Assembly (NCBI RefSeq): GCF_000003605.2
Contig: NW_003119936.1
Location: forward strand, 51,396 to 115,395
Reading direction: 5' to 3'
Source: Saccoglossus kowalevskii
Taxonomy: Eukaryota > Hemichordata > Enteropneusta > Harrimaniidae
Length of the DNA: 64,000 bases
Shown: piece by piece, positions 37,501 through 50,700 of the stretch
How the letters are laid out: each line of letters opens with the position of its first letter
Numbering within the stretch: position 1 is the stretch's first letter
Made by a program: the position numbers and the translations under genes
The notes under the pieces: model-generated
Told to the model about the DNA's origin: nothing
The model's input: only the letters and a program-made list of their open reading frames with translations
Databases searched by the model: none

Positions 37501-40500
37501 CTTCGAATACCATGTAAATGAACAATGAATGTCACATAGAACTCATATCAAAGGCGACGTTTCAAAGGATTGGTATCCGGGGAATATAGACTTGGGATAC
37601 GGTGATTATACCGATAGCAAGAAAGACACAACAAGATATATATCCAAAGTCATGCTTATAACTCAACAATTGCCCCTATTTTCTATTAATCGTATTGATT
37701 GTGAACAAAAATCAACAAAGTTCTGCAACTTACGCCAACAAAGTCACTAATTTCAAATGGCCAATAAAAAATGTTTACATTAACTACATAGTATTTTCAA
37801 CTATTCGAATATTCAGTCCTAGAACATAATAGTGATTTTTATCTATATTCATATTTATTTAATATTTACTATACTGGCTTCTGGACACTGATTAGTTAAT
37901 GATCATTTCTATAAACGCCAGTGTTGACCTTTGTCACCATCCACGATACGCATAATCAAATTCTTCAAGCAATTTGTAAGTAAATATGAATTATGTCAAT
38001 TTCGTACAAAACAGTTGCCGAAATTGCAGTAAATACATTAAATTGGACATTTTTAATAGCATACACATATGGATGAAGATGGACCGATATGTACTATAAT
38101 CATTTACAAATTTTTCGAGCGATATTTGGTGATCGGGTGGGCATATATACACTATTAGTTGCATAAATTCTCCTCGATTTTTACTTTCTAATAAAGACTT
38201 CTTACAAGACATGTTCCAGGTGATATATGGTTGGCTGAATGTACTATATGTACTCTTATGAATTGCCCAAACAATCAACGACTAACAAAAATTACTTCCA
38301 GAATATGTTTCACTAATAAACACGAATATTTGTTTCTAATATTTTAATATGCAAACTAAATAAACATTGCTATTGCAGTATATAATAATTATGTTGTTAA
38401 GAGAATATTTGCATTGCAAACAAAAATGTTTTTGTTCTTCAAACATAAACCAAGCGATTATTTCTGGATCAAATAGCTATGGTGATAATAAATTTCTAAA
38501 AGATTCTTTACCAACGCTAGATATTTGAGCGGATGAAAATATTGAAAACTGCTGGGGACTATATATACACGAAGTAATTTTATAGCGTTCATTAGTTTTG
38601 CCAACAGGCATACATTTGAGATGCAGATTAAAAATTGATTGCAAAAGCGGCGAAATTCTCATAACGGCATATTGGTCTTTTTTACGACGAAACGCTTACC
38701 ATCATTGTGTATTGCAGATTGATAAACGCAATGCAACGTAATACGGTTTTCTATATAGATGAACGTGTATGGAATACAGATGCCAACCTCATTGCATGAT
38801 AAGATAGAGAATCTATTTTATTGCAATTTAGGCTTACACAGACCGTCGACTCCTAGCAAGGTTCACATCGTAATACTGTAAGAAATTGATGACAAACTAT
38901 ACGTAATATTGTCGATTCTATTGGATATAGTCCTTAATGGCTTTGGATTTCTAGCAACGTACTTAACGAGATATTCTTCTCATACAGTGAAATATCCTGC
39001 GGTGAGCTCCGTACTTGGTAAAAATACGTCTGAGTTCACTTTATAACACACTAATAGAGATAATGACGTTATAATCACTTAGTTGCAAAAACACGCTGCC
39101 TCCTGGGGGTGCGTGTTTCACGAATCCATTCAAATGGGAAGTGAATTAGAATGGTAAATGCGACGACTAAATGCATGATATGTCTAGTGAAAAGCATTAT
39201 AAGTACAGGCACGATGTTTGCATGCGGTGTACACTTTCACATACATAAACATTAAATTGGTGGGTGGGTGGAGGACGTAAAATGTGATTGTCCAGATTAG
39301 GAATTACTTCAATGATTGCAAAATATTTATTATTATGCTATAGCATAGGTATTGGTGATAATCCATGATTACAGAATATTAACGAGCATTGCAGTCGTTA
39401 TAAAGCAACATAAAATAGGTATCACAAAAATCAAAATCTAAAGCATATTTTATTCTAAGAATAAGAGCCGTTTTTCGTTGAGGCCAAGATCAAGTATTCA
39501 TGCTTGATGTGAGGCTGGTATAATGATGTCTGCTCATTTTTCTGTTTGTTTTTTGTTTTTGTTTTTTAGGAGGGTTAAGTAAATCGAAGTTAATAATTAT
39601 CTCCGTGTATGCATATGATTTGATCTTAACAAATAGATTACTTTTATAGAGTCAACATGGTTACACATTATCATCAACCGTACCTTTAATGTGTACTCCG
39701 TCACATTCGCCCTTTTACTAAGCTTTTTTTGGTTTTGTTTTTAAATCCCTTTATCTGTGTGTTGTCATTATTGCTATACTGTGATTGAAAACAGGTTAAC
39801 CATGCTCAACATAGAAACATACTAGTATGTACCATGACATTGCATAGTGTACGTTTGTAGTGGTACATTTAATGTGTTATTGTGACATGCTAAGATATAC
39901 ATGTTTCCAGTGGATTGCTCCTGTTGAATGCGAGAAACATTTACAAACTGTTAAGTATAAAGCGTTCATAATAGTGAGGTAATGCACAATAATTGCCTCT
40001 GGACCAACGATGCCATTGGTATTTAAAAATTGTCACCATTTCAGTAGTTTTATGGACTAAGTAATGGACTATGGTATTTAAATATAATTTGAATTTAAAT
40101 TTAAATTATTATAAATGACTGGCCGAAACAAAATGCTTCTTAACATTCCTCCCAGACCTAGATTTAACATACTGCTGGGTGCTTATAAATTAACATATCA
40201 AAATCTTTTCTGATTATGACAATATTACCTCATGTAGTGACATAATCGCCTGATAGTTCTGTTTCCATGAGATATTGGTGGACATATTCCACAACAAGGT
40301 ATATGTTAAATAGGGCAGGTGTGTTGCATTATTAGACATAGTTATCAAAAACGTGTCAACTAACACAAATGACAGACTGGTATTTCTATATTATGACTTG
40401 TAATTACATTTCAACCTTTGAGCCAAGACTATGTACCCATTAAACCACTGGTTATGGACATGCAGAAGATGATAAAAAAAGTGTGAACATGGCTACAATA

Positions 40501-40633
40501 GTGTAAGTCGCACGGTGACAACACAACAATGGGATATACAACGTTCCTTATGAAAACTTTTTTTATTTGTTTTATGTATTACTTTCATATGTTGTTATAA
40601 GCCCATTTCTAGGAACTTGGTACGAAATATATT
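37501..40633. other. No gene seen
   Basis: AT-rich spacer with chance ORFs only. Confidence 0.5.
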
Positions 40634-42340
40634 TTGGCAATCCGCTCCGCTAGGATTGCCCTTATAATCACTTTTGTCGTTTTGTGTGTGTGTGTGTGTC
40701 TGTGTGTGTACATTTCCAGTGTTCCAGTGTTCACGTATTATTTCTTCTGTGATTTTTTTGGCTTGGCCGATTTCGTTCAAACTTGGCAGGTAGGTCACAC
40801 CTTAACCCTAGTTATAAGGAAAAATCTGGAAATTTTGTTTGGCCCACCGTTGCCATAGCAACAGCCAAAAAACTGATTTTTGGATAGCTTCGCGCCAAAT
40901 GTATCTCCTCCTACAAATTTGGGATAAAATACTTCAAACATAGCTCATTCTACTCAGCTTGAGTGTGGGCACAAAGTTACCATTTGAATTTTTGATATCT
41001 GTTTTCATTACCGAGAAATTTGACCCCAAAGTTGGGGTAACTTTTCACCAGCAACGGCTCGGCTGGTTTTGTTCATACTTCACAGGTAGGTCGTGCCGTC
41101 ACTAATTGGAAAAAAATCCTGGCCCACCACTGCCATTGCAACATCCAAAAACTGATTTTTGAATACTTTCGCCCCAAATGTATTACCTCCTACCAGTTTT
41201 GTACACAGTCAGCTGGCATCGGTGTCGCTGGGTGTATATGATAAAGGGAAGTTGTGCAACCAAATTTGCCGAGTTCGCAGTTTTTCGCCAATAAAAAAAT
41301 AACTAAGGCAACAACTCACGGTTTTTCAGCATTTTTGTAATAAAGACATTATTCTCTATCAATAATCCGCCCAAAACAGGAACATTTCTACTAATTCTTG
41401 TGTTTTTTAGACGTTTTTCGAAAAACCTGCTATTAGGCTGCAAAAGTAGAACATTCCGGAGGGGGCGAAAAGGGAAGAGCCAAATTTAAGGCGTAAAAAT
41501 AGAACGCGTATTTTGACCTCTATGCGGTCGTTGCCAAAGAGCCCTGCGTCCATCGCCTGGCGATGCTCTTCTGTTTCACCAGTTGCGTTTTTTGATTAAA
41601 ATTTGGGCAGTACTGTCAGTCACGAAAATTGATGAATAAATTAATACACATAAAATATGAATCACGGGCTAATTCAATGGTCATCGAACACTCCACTACT
41701 AAACAATCTGTGGCAAGATAGTAGCGTACTGTATATTTGACCCAGATTTGACAAGCGTGGTTCAGTTTTTTGCGCGTGTCCGTAATAACGCGCACAAAGG
41801 ATTGTGGGACAGAGTCCTTTATTTGCTGGCATTCTTGACTTTTGACTGCAGTTCTTTTTTTATATTTTAGAGTAAATGCTTCTGGTATGCTCTTAGGTTG
41901 CTTAATATCCGTCTGAAATTCTGGACTGTGGTCATATTTTTCGATTAGGAGTCGTATATTTTAATTACTCACTGTGACTAGTGTTTTGCATTATGAAGTA
42001 TATTGTTATGAAGGTCAACACACTGCAATTTAGGTAAATATTTACCATTTCGTTATTTCATTATTTCGCTTTCCAGCATTTCCGGGAAACGCTTCATTCT
42101 AAAAAATGCTATCGCAAAACGGTTGGAAATAATAAATGTAACAGCAGAATACGTCCTAGCACAGTCACTCTACTAGGAGAGAGTAACTGTGGTCCTAGTA
42201 CTAAACTAAGTGACTTCTAAAGACTGAATGGTGTTTGCGAACTTCGTATTAGTTATAAACCGACGTCAGCTTCACGTTTATGTCACCATGGAAACAGCCA
42301 AAAAACATGTTGCTTGTTTTTGAGCGGAGCGGATCGCCAA
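40634..42340. mobile_element. Composite repeat region with 18-bp inverted ends
   Basis: TTGGCAATCCGCTCCGCT at 40634-40651 is inverted with one mismatch at 42323-42340. A (GT)n tract lies at 40683-40709. Two related modules start with GGCCCACC at 40841 and 41121 (280 bp apart), each running GCCAT(A/T)GCAACA...CAAAAA and then CTGATTTTTG. A third echo, CCATGGAAACAGCCAAAAAA, sits at 42287 near the right end. The interior includes a GC-richer block (41440-41580) with CATCGCC/GGCGATG inverted. There is no transposase. It may be one nonautonomous element or several related insertions; no target-site duplication was recognised. Confidence 0.5.
42154..42199. repeat. Imperfect hairpin
   Basis: CTAGCACAGTCACTCT is followed by its imperfect inverse AGAGTAACTGTGGTCCTAG, separated by a short loop. 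Stem mismatches suggest an old or chance structure. Confidence 0.5.
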
Positions 42341-43089
42341 CCAGCCTACCGGCTTGTTTTATTTCTTGTTCTTCTTTATTTTTTTCAAATAAAAGGGATG
42401 TTATTTTCATAGGGTGAGTCTCATTATTGATTACTTGTGTATTATTATTAATTAATATCTGAACTCGTCTGAATATGCCCATAAAACTACCTGTGATTTG
42501 AAAAATGAGCTGGTGAAATACACAATGACGGCCATTTTGAATTGAGGTAGCGGGACTATTATTTGCTTACTTGTTTTCATCTTCTAATTGTGACCAAATG
42601 ACTACAAATAGACCCAGGAAAGTATATATTTTTAGAATCGCCAGACTTCAAGCTTTGCAAAGGTGTGTTTGCCATGCCCGTATCTGCATTCTATGACCCG
42701 TTACTTAATCAAATGTGAAAACTTACTTTTTCTGTAAAAAAAATAATTACGCATTTATGCTGGCGATAAGAAGTATTTTTTTTCACTTTTCCTAGTTGTT
42801 CAATAGTCTGGTAAATTGAATGTGTCTGGCCACTTTTATGCAAGCAACGCGTTTTAAAAAATAGTGTGCTGAATTTCAATTACTGTTTTAGTCGCAATGT
42901 CCCCAACTCAAACCACAACTCGTTGGTAAATAATCGATGAAATAGTTTGTCTGGACACATTCAAGTTCCTCTCACTGTCACCTTAAAGCTGTGAAAATTT
43001 GGTGTTAATCCGACGACAATAAGTATACGTTATTTTTTGTTAAAGACCTTGTATTTTGAAAAACATAAACTCCTAGAAAACGTCCATGA
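42341..43089. other. No gene seen
   Basis: AT-rich spacer up to the second gap. Confidence 0.5.
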
Positions 43090-43318
43090 NNNNNNNNNNN
43101 NNNNNNNNNNNNNNNNNNNNNNNNNNNNNNNNNNNNNNNNNNNNNNNNNNNNNNNNNNNNNNNNNNNNNNNNNNNNNNNNNNNNNNNNNNNNNNNNNNNN
43201 NNNNNNNNNNNNNNNNNNNNNNNNNNNNNNNNNNNNNNNNNNNNNNNNNNNNNNNNNNNNNNNNNNNNNNNNNNNNNNNNNNNNNNNNNNNNNNNNNNNN
43301 NNNNNNNNNNNNNNNNNN
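43090..43318. other. Assembly gap (229 N)
   Basis: The bases are unknown. Unlike the first gap, its flanks show no obvious tandem repeat. Confidence 0.99.
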
Positions 43319-44639
43319 CATCACAAATGTGTAAGGCTATTGGAAACCAAAAAAATAAAGGAATGGGATAGCTATAATTTGATAAATTCGGCATATGAAA
43401 ACACCAAAATCAATGATTTTTTTTCAGTGGCTGTGTGACCTTGTGTCTGACACACATTCATATGCAAATGCTAATCTGTGAAACAAACAGGGGCGGAGAC
43501 AAACCACTCAAATGCTTGGAAACACTCATTGTGTGTCAGATAGCTACTGATAACACATCCTAACATTGCTTTGTCTTGAGTTTATCTTTGAAACTTATAG
43601 GCACACAGATTAAACCTGTGTTATTGATTTTGGAAAACACTACTGAGGCTGCCTTGCTTCCATTCAGAAAATCTACATTTTAACCAACTTACATGACATT
43701 CTATGTTATGTTGACTTTATCACATGAAAGTTTATAGTGCATTTCATCAATTAATAAATAAATGTGAAAATCGTAATTTTCAACACAAATAATAGTCTCG
43801 CTACCTTAATACAATTTACACAAAATGTCCAAGATTTCCAGATTCGCGCCCATCTAAATATCGAATAGGATAGGATGTAGTGTACACTTTTCTGTTTTGC
43901 AACAAGACTACTTCAGACGTGCGTCGAATTCTAAAACTCAGTTACTTGTTGAGAAATCAACAACTATTAGTTAACTCTATATGTCATACTCATGACGTCA
44001 TATGCAGGATATGAAACGTGCACTTACATTATATTATTTCACGGGTCCTGCCTAATTTGCATAACGCGCGATTGCCAGCAAAGTGTGTCATGACTCGGTG
44101 AATATTCTTGGCAACCAGCCGGAAATTATTTGTTCACGCCGTCTGCACATTATTTTGTCACTTGACTGGTTACATTGTGAGATTCCGGAAATAATGGTAT
44201 GGACATTTAATGGCATCTGTAATGTCCGGACACCACATGAATTCGTTCTCGAATGCTAAATCGCACTGACGATTAGGGTAGTTTATTTGTATTTTAAATA
44301 CAAGATGTAGACATTTCTGATTGTTATACTTCGTTACTATGACATCGGATCATATTTGCGCATAACAGGTAAACCTAGTATTCGAATTTCTTCATCCGAC
44401 AGAGGCGGACATCCAGTTTTAATGACCCGAAAACTCATGGTCAGATTGATGAGCTATTGTAAATGAAACTGTGTGCATCGTTGAGATGAAAATTGTATTA
44501 TTATACAAATAAATGTGGCCCTCAATCGTATGCTAAAAGTAAAAAAAAACGTTCATGGTCAATGACAGATGAAAGCTTTTTTTTTTCTCTATGGCATTGT
44601 TAACCTATCATTTAACATTTACGCCTTAACTATGTTTAC
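43319..44639. other. No gene seen
   Basis: AT-rich spacer; nothing recognised. Confidence 0.5.
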
Positions 44640-44925
44640 ACACGCCTCCCGCGCCACCATGCGCGTAAGCGCTGTCGTATGCGATTCGTCGCTAAAGTTC
44701 GCAGAAAACAATATTACAATATTTACAGTTACTATCAAAACAAACAAAATGTGTCACAAAATCGTATACAACGGTGCCGTACAGCAGTCAGTAGTGCACC
44801 ATAAGAACGCGTATACCGCACAATCCGCCAAATGCTAATGCTTCGCGGGGACAAATTGCGCACGCGTAGATCGAACATCGCAAAGCGTACTGCCTAGGCA
44901 CAGACAAAGTCGCAGCAAGATGGGC
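44640..44925. other. CpG- and GC-rich island without an identified gene
   Basis: This block contains several CGCG and GCGC sites (for example ACGCCTCCCGCGCCACCATG near 44643, GCGCACGCGTAGATCG near 44858) in an otherwise AT-rich setting. An ORF at 44569-44838 (+) covers part of it but resembles no family. Candidates are a promoter, a first exon or a repeat. No TATA box or transcript end can be defined. Confidence 0.35.
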
Positions 44926-47139
44926 TAGAAATCAAGTGAAATGGCTGCAGAACCATAGTGGTATTTAGTCATTCGTTAAATATTGTTGCATAAAGTGTTT
45001 CCTGACCACATCTGTCCTTGTACTAATACAGACAGGTTCCGCGAAACGCAGCTTCAAATAAAGACGCATGTGCGCACTGACACAGTGTATAACGTATGCA
45101 AACTTGAAAAGAGCTGTGACGTGCTTTCAATTTACAGCAGACAATTGCTAAAATAAGTCGATTGTGATAAGCGTGATTCAAATTCAAGATAGCGTATCTG
45201 AACACAGCGGTCAATTATACTACATCACATATCAGTGACAGAAACGCGTGTCGTCCTTGGAACCAAATACAAAAGCCGGATAATGTGAAAGTAAATGAAT
45301 GTAAAAAAAGACAGTGCCTAGGGTATTTTTCTTTTGTCTTAAGGCAAACCTGAATAAACAAGAAAATAAGTATAATTGCTTTAAGATGTAATCACCAAAA
45401 TTGGATGAATGATATATTATGTATACGGCGATTATCAAGTTCATCAAGAACCTCCGACGTACACCATATATTCGCTTCATAATTCGAGATAGACGCGAAA
45501 ATAAGATTCTATGTTTTGTTAATCTGACCGAACCTTGACCGTAGGCAGGGCAGTACATATAATGTCTGTATTATCACACGTTTAACTAAGCCCCATGTTT
45601 CCCATTTACACGTAGAAAGGTTATATTAGCATAATACAAGTCAGAAAGATATAGCGTTACCAAGGCGATATAAGTATTGGTTCGTTTTAAGTTCAGGTGG
45701 CTAAAAGCCTAACGGTGTTTTACTTCTTTTTCACTCTAATGCATTAAACATGCTATATGTGTTTTCTCTTAGCGATCGTTGTCGCAGTGTGTATTCCTAT
45801 ATTTCTCCGATATAAGTCTGGAATATAAAATGACGTCACAAATGGAATTTACACAAATCTGAATGCAATACACCGGCCCACGTCATGTTGAGAATTAAAT
45901 CTGAAAGTGAATTGAAATCAATCAATAACTGTCATGTCAGAAACTGCTGTAGGAAAACTCAAAAACGAGATTTCCCAACAGTTCAACACTCTATTGGTAT
46001 TACAGCATTTTGACAAATATATATGGCAACTTCACAGTATACACTACTTCAGTTCATGTCATACTCTGGTTATGTGAATATAAACGTGTGTATTTTCACG
46101 CGTATTTTTCATTGAATCGTAATTGATATGTACTTGTTATATTAAGTTGTGTAAATGTGTATGTAAGCAATTTACCAACATAATGAAGACACAGTCGAAT
46201 TCGAATTGCCAAATAATACATTTTCGGTTGACGAATAAAACAGGCTTAATCATTTCTTTTCAATTCAATATTTGTACTACACGCGTCAATGTGCTCAACG
46301 TTTCAAGAAGACTGAGCGTAATCGGGTTACTATGAATAAATCCAGGCATCACGGATCTGAAAGAGTCCTTTCAATTATTGCCTGCCGACAATAGACCCTT
46401 TCTGAAGGGTCTGATTAGACACACCTGGAGGATTGAGTGAGATTTGCTCTTGAAACGCTTCGTTGATTTTTTTCTCATATATTAGTTAAAAGTAATGTAT
46501 TTGAAAACAAGGCTAATGAATTTGATTTATTTGTGCTTAACGCTGTGATGAAATGCTATTCATCTTTAGATTACAGTTTTGACAGGCACTTCTAAATTGT
46601 TAATCAAATGAAAGTCACGCGCCAACGTTTCATTCATAAGTAGAGAAAACAGAGAGTACGCAGTGTAAGTTATAATTTACGTGGTGTGTGAAAAACAGTA
46701 TGTGGTATAAGTACGTGGGTAATCATATATCCGGAACAAAGAATAAACAAACCGTAAACGGCTGCTTTGTGTGAAAATTTGATGTTTATTCCGATGCTTC
46801 GGCCACCCGTGCCTTCATAGAGATTAATTTACAATGTCCACAAGCAAACAGCATTAAATAATGGTAATTGAATCTCATCAACAATCAAAGAGCTCCAATA
46901 CTGATGTGGATGCCCGAGCTGACACGGATAAAAATGAACCATCATCATGCGGAAAACTCATCATCACGCAGTAAAACCTGCTGATCTTCGCGATAAAAAT
47001 GTCTGGGATAACGTGCGCTAAAGACGACAGGACACTGTTTTCCCAAACAAAATGCCACGTGTTGGTGTTTGTGGGCAGAATGTACTATAATTTTTACTTC
47101 CTGGTGCGAGGTGAACATGCAAACTACTATGATACGCCC
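44926..47139. other. No gene seen
   Basis: ORFs at 45023-45214 and 45232-45558 (minus) have no recognisable motif. One perfect small hairpin is listed separately. Confidence 0.5.
46393..46412. repeat. Perfect 8-bp hairpin
   Basis: AGACCCTT-TCTG-AAGGGTCT. It looks like a bacterial terminator stem but has no T tract and lies in animal DNA, so no such role is proposed. Confidence 0.6.
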
Positions 47140-47790
47140 AACAAACCAACAAGATACTGCATTCCGTAGTCCCGAAAGTTATCAAGTTTAAGAATTATAC
47201 CATCGACCCCAAATTAATGATGTTTCTGTGGAAGTTGAATCATAATGTCTTTAAGGCAAATGTTAAGATACACAAAATTACGGCGTATACGGTCTAATCC
47301 AGAAAGTGGACATTTTGTGATTTAGAGACGGGGACAGTAATATGACACATCTATTTGTGAAGTGTCCTATCGTTGAGATGTTCTGGTATAAAGTCACTTA
47401 AAGAAAACACATTGGATTGAAAAAGAACAGTTAAATGCAAAGGAAATAGGTGACACTTAAATATCAAAATTATTGAATTTTCTGGTACTGTCTGCAAAAA
47501 TGTTTATTTTTTTTTTATTTTTTTCTTTATTCCGCACTATATGGCCACCGGCCTAAAGTACTGTTACATTTCAAAACTTAAATTACACACGGTCGCTTTA
47601 AAATTACAAGATACATATACTTCAATGTTTATTCACATGGGTAGATGCAAGAAACAAGCCTCAAATTTCGTAAATCGAAAATTATATTATATTTATTGCC
47701 AATAAAAATTAGGAACGCTTCTATTAGTAAATGAATGAGGAAATTGTCTTACTGGCAAAAGAAAAGCGCATCAGTGAATTGTTGTATTAC
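47140..47790 (+). pseudogene. C-terminal part of a second LINE ORF2, split by a later insertion
   Basis: One frame reads PKVIKFKNYTIDPK (47172 on) and then MMFLWKLNHNVFKANV, which fits the conserved segment after the reverse transcriptase in L1/Tx1-type elements. A broken cysteine-containing segment follows (WTFCDLETGTV, about 47304-47340), as in the CxxC...H...C zinc-knuckle-like tail. After at least one frameshift, LLNFLVLSAKMFI ends exactly at the insertion and resumes beyond it as HMGRCKKQASNF. Stops interrupt the frame further on. No reverse transcriptase domain remains, consistent with 5' truncation. It may belong to the same family as the relic at 31240-32257. Confidence 0.78.
47499..47633 (-). 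mobile_element. 115-bp retroinsertion with perfect 10-bp target-site duplication, nested in the LINE relic
   Basis: AATGTTTATT occurs at 47499-47508 and again at 47624-47633. Between them lie 115 bp that begin with a T-rich tract on the plus strand, that is, end in poly(A) on the minus strand. Just before the tail the minus strand has GGAATAAAG, a polyadenylation signal. Removing the insert and one repeat copy (125 bp) restores the LINE reading frame across the junction. These are hallmarks of target-primed retrotransposition of a short 3' transcript fragment or SINE in the minus orientation. The source (GGCCGGTGGCCATATAGTGC on the minus strand) is not recognised. Confidence 0.9.
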
Positions 47791-50700
47791 GAATACAATG
47801 AATATATCATTTGTAATACATTTCAATTTTCAGTGACTACTTGGGTTGTAATATACAATGTGTACAGTATCTTCACGATTTTTTACACTGTTAAAACTGT
47901 TACAATGTAATACGGACTTCAATCATTTTTTAAATGTGCGATATGATTGGTCAGTGAATGGACATGGTTCGTTAAAACAAAATGGATATTTGAATCAGGT
48001 TGATTGATACTGCTATGAAATCTAACATTTTTATTTCAATAAATAGCAGTAAGAACACCAAATGAATCTATATGTAAATTTGTATGCAGTAGAAACGGGG
48101 ATACTATATACATCACATTTTCAATTAAGAGAAAAAGATTACGAACTCAAGGAATACAAGAAAAAAGTGCTTATATATGTGGAACAATGACGAGAGAACA
48201 TTATTAGATTATGTTTTGATACACATGGAATTGAAGAAAAAATGGAATTAATAGTGCATTGAAACATCCAGGCTTGTGACAAATGTTATGACCGATGGCT
48301 CACTTCTAACTGCGTCGTCCATCATAATTACAAGCTACAATTGCTTGGGAGTGTGTTTCCAACATCAGGGAGCGATGAAGAATAACGCCATTGTGAAAAT
48401 GAGTATTATTACAGCCGTGCTTGAATCAACTTATATTGAATACACACTTCGATGCAATTAATGAGGGATTACATGCAGAAAATCTCATATTTTAATAACC
48501 CTACGATTTCACTTATAACACAATAGTCATATTTGACAGTTATAAATGATATATCTATAAGTATCTACAGATATTTCATTGCCGTGCACGGGTGGATGTG
48601 TTTGAAGACGTCCATCGCTTCTTGAAACAAGAAGACAGACGTCGGCATCTCAAAGCTACTATCCAAAAATAACCCTTTAGATAGGGCGTCAGGGAGCAAA
48701 GCTTTTTTTCTCGCTCGTCAAACCCTGATAGTTGGTTACACGTGTTATCGCGTCACTCTAAGGTGCGAGCTTTGTAGTAAAGATAAACTACTTCCCCGGA
48801 GACAGTTCTCTACTGGCTATCTATCAGTAATAATAAACATAATTGCGTTGTCAATACTAGACATTAGTATATGAGAATACACATACAACATACATACATA
48901 TACAGTTTGATTGCATACTCTGATGCGAGCCATGGATTAAATAAAAAAGTCAGTATTACTCGGTCACTGGTGGGGGTTTTGATGGGTCGACGAAAAGGAA
49001 AAATCATTATGTAAATTCACAGCACCTGACTTAACACACGTTAGCTATCTGATAGGGAATTGTAAACTTTCGGATAACGTTTGTGTTCTGCTGGTGAGGG
49101 GAGTGTTAATGAATGTGTAGATGCATCTTACTGAAGTTAAACGACACATGGTGCACAAGTATGTTTCATAATACTTACCAAGTTCATTTTAGTCAGACTT
49201 TATAGTCTATGATTTGAAAATACAAGATTTGGATTAAATCGCGTAATTCAGCCACCCTGTTGTCTTTGTCCACTGAATTATCGATGAGTAACAATAGACA
49301 GCTCCTTAATTATTATTTAATCCTGAATTACATATTATAATTGTAATTGTCCCTGTATTCTTCGATACTGGAATTTTGTGAAATAATCATCAGATGCAAT
49401 GAAAGTGATTGATACGATAAATTGACGGAGGAACAATAACACCGTCGTACTTTCACATATATTCAGTTGTTTAGGGATCTTTCTATTAATGCATTAATGG
49501 AAATTACTGAGTTTGCAGTCTCTGAAACACTTCACTGTCACTGTAAATAACACAACCTTTGCCACGAAGAACTGCGTCTTTGTCTGTTTGATTTTTGCTA
49601 AAAAAACATTATTCGATAATCTGAAAGAATGTGCAAATAAACAAAAGAGTAATACTTTCTCACATTCCCACTACGTTAAGTGTAGTAATACTGATAATAA
49701 ATGATTAAAAGGGCGAGGGAAATTACATTAAAAGAAAAAGTTAATGGGTGTGTTATTACTTTGACATTTCCAATGGAGAATGATTACAGAATTAATCCTT
49801 TTTTTACGAACGCTGATTATATCTTTGCAGTCAACTCGTCATATCGCATTCTCTTTCAAAAAAGAGTTCATGTCACTGTGCGCATGGATATCAGTATAGT
49901 CGTCGCATCGCGTCGCGTCAATAACTCTTAAAAACCTTGATTAAAGTGACATGGGGATTCCGTAATTAAATTGAATTCTTTGATGTTGTCCGACTTGTCT
50001 AAGTTGTTTTATTCAGCTATGTGCATAGAAGTCTTGTAATACTAGGTATTCTAGATTTATCAACGATAAACATGTAACGATATGACTACAATTCTTTTTA
50101 CTAAAGCTGCTTAGTTGTTGCTTTCCAAATATTTGTTGGGATTTATTGCTGTGCATTAAACTGATTCTATATAAAAATCTATACAATCAAAGCTGTTTGA
50201 GTCATGTGCCAATCAAGATAAACCAACGCGTACTTGATTTATTTTTTGCATTGTTAACCATTCAAACGACTGCCACGCCAAGTGTGTTATTTGACTAGTT
50301 CAAATATCAATGGAATACAGCGTGTTGGATTATGGCATTATGTGACGACTCGGGCTGAAGAGTATCAGAGAATATGATCGTGTTCAGTGATAGCAGTTGT
50401 AGACTCGTGGTCATCATAGCAGGGTGCAATAAAAAGATGACTGTGTCAATAATTTGAACAATTCGATAATGTCATAAATTTATATATTTTCACTATATCA
50501 CGAATTATTTACTAAGCCACCAAAATTATTATATTATAAATAAAGTTGTGTGCGTTGGCGTGATTTTCAACTATTATTTGACGACTGATAATAACTGTAG
50601 ATTATCATACATACGCATGTCATTCAGATGCATTATTGAACATACGTGGATTTACCCAAAGATTGACGGTGTTTTGGTTCTTGAAGCGCATTGGTATTAA

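Noticed and set aside
46393-46412. Rho-independent terminator
   Set aside because: The stem is real but has no T tract, and the genome is eukaryotic.
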